Shown here: one piece after another, positions 7,708 through 7,990 of the stretch | How positions within the stretch are numbered: the stretch's first letter is position 1 | Layout: each line of letters begins with the position of its first letter | Assembly (NCBI GenBank): GCA_024641365.1 | Contig: JAHEDF010000162.1 | Span: 1-7,990, forward strand | Origin: Planctomycetota bacterium | GTDB lineage: Bacteria; Planctomycetota; UBA11346 | DNA length: 7,990 nt | Reading direction: 5' to 3' | The notes under the pieces: generated by a model | What the model was told of the DNA's origin: nothing | Databases searched by the model: none | The model's input: the letters and a program-made list of their open reading frames with translations, nothing else | Made by a program: the position numbers and the translations under genes

Positions 7708-7713
7708 AGAGGA
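7708..7713 (+). promoter_or_regulatory. Shine-Dalgarno-like AGAGGA upstream of glycerate kinase
   Basis: AGAGGA is the only good ribosome-binding match in front of the kinase. It lies 7 bases before an in-frame TTG at 7721 but 34 bases before the ATG at 7748. If it is used, translation would begin at TTG and add nine residues (LAALFEHAA, first residue read as Met). It is recorded because it competes with the start chosen for the gene. Confidence 0.35.
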
Positions 7714-7747
7714 TTGCGCCTTGGCCGCATTGTTTGAGCATGCCGCC

Positions 7748-7990
7748 ATGACAGTGACGTCGGAATTGGCACGAGCGTTATATAGCACTGCGATTAAAGC
7801 AGCAGATCCAGGGCATGCGATTGAACACCAATTGGTTTATACCACACAGCAGTTATCAATTGGCTCGTGGCACCATGATATGACAGGCACTAAAAGAGTT
7901 GTCGTTATCGGCGCAGGCAAAGCATCTGCACGCATGGCCAAAGCAGTAGAAACTATTTTAGGTGATCGCGTTGATGATGGCGTGGTGGTG
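7748..7990 (+). CDS. Glycerate 2-kinase (DUF4147/MOFRL family), N-terminal part, continues off the right edge
   Basis: The first 81 residues are visible and the frame is open at the right edge; the family is usually a little over 400 residues, so roughly a fifth is present. The enzyme phosphorylates D-glycerate to 2-phosphoglycerate in the cytoplasm, feeding glycerate from hydroxypyruvate or tartronate metabolism into glycolysis. Family hallmarks are the N-terminal helix (ELARALYSTAIKAADP, 6-21) and the glycine-rich strand-turn VVVIGAGKASARMAKAVE (51-68), whose Lys58 is in the conserved GAGKAS motif. ILGDRVDDGVVV (70-81) is also typical. Homologues are often mis-named hydroxypyruvate reductase. 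The ATG at 7748 gives the usual family N-terminus, but no ribosome site precedes it; TTG 7721 with AGAGGA is the alternative. It is divergent from the efflux operon and shows no functional tie to it. Confidence 0.9.
   Translation, partial: MTVTSELARALYSTAIKAADPGHAIEHQLVYTTQQLSIGSWHHDMTGTKRVVVIGAGKASARMAKAVETILGDRVDDGVVV

Noticed and set aside
7459..7788. 109-codon minus-strand ORF across the divergent gap
   Set aside because: It overlaps the start of the outer-membrane factor in another frame and the start of the kinase on the other strand. Its translation has no recognisable domain, and both overlapped genes have clear family matches.

Overview
The window looks like ordinary chromosomal DNA from a Gram-negative bacterium. 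The left-hand gene belongs to the 'planctomycete cytochrome c' group (PSCyt1/PSCyt2/PSD1; DUF1549/DUF1553). That architecture is most abundant in Planctomycetes, Verrucomicrobia and Lentisphaerae, so a PVC-type organism is my first guess. Coding frames favour AT-rich third positions (many TTA, GAT, AAA and ATT codons). The efflux genes are of a type also common in gammaproteobacteria, so the phylum call is tentative.

Layout, left to right. (1) Positions 1-1406, minus strand: the N-terminal 468 residues of an exported haem-binding PSCyt1-DUF1549 protein whose frame runs off the left edge. (2) Positions 1407-1732: a 326-base intergenic region with two abutting 13-bp palindromes just after the efflux operon stop and a possible promoter for the cytochrome gene. 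(3) Positions 1733-7580, minus strand: a complete three-gene tripartite efflux operon, transcribed outer-membrane factor, then periplasmic adaptor, then RND pump. Both gene junctions are 4-base stop/start overlaps (ATGA and GTGA). (4) Positions 7581-7747: a 167-bp divergent intergenic region with an inverted repeat (TTCCACG, 15 bases, CGTGGAA) and a terminator-like hairpin. (5) From 7748 to the right edge, plus strand: the first 81 codons of a glycerate 2-kinase (DUF4147/MOFRL family).

The three efflux genes should make one machine. The RND trimer in the inner membrane takes up substrate using the proton gradient, the HlyD-like adaptor bridges the periplasm, and the NodT-type lipoprotein forms the outer-membrane channel. 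No regulator lies next to the operon in this window. The cytochrome-like protein and the glycerate kinase have no evident functional link to efflux.

I found no tRNA, rRNA, CRISPR array, insertion sequence or attachment site. I do not see a previously undescribed system; the points worth a second look are the two intergenic regions, start-codon choices, and unusual residues in the efflux proteins.
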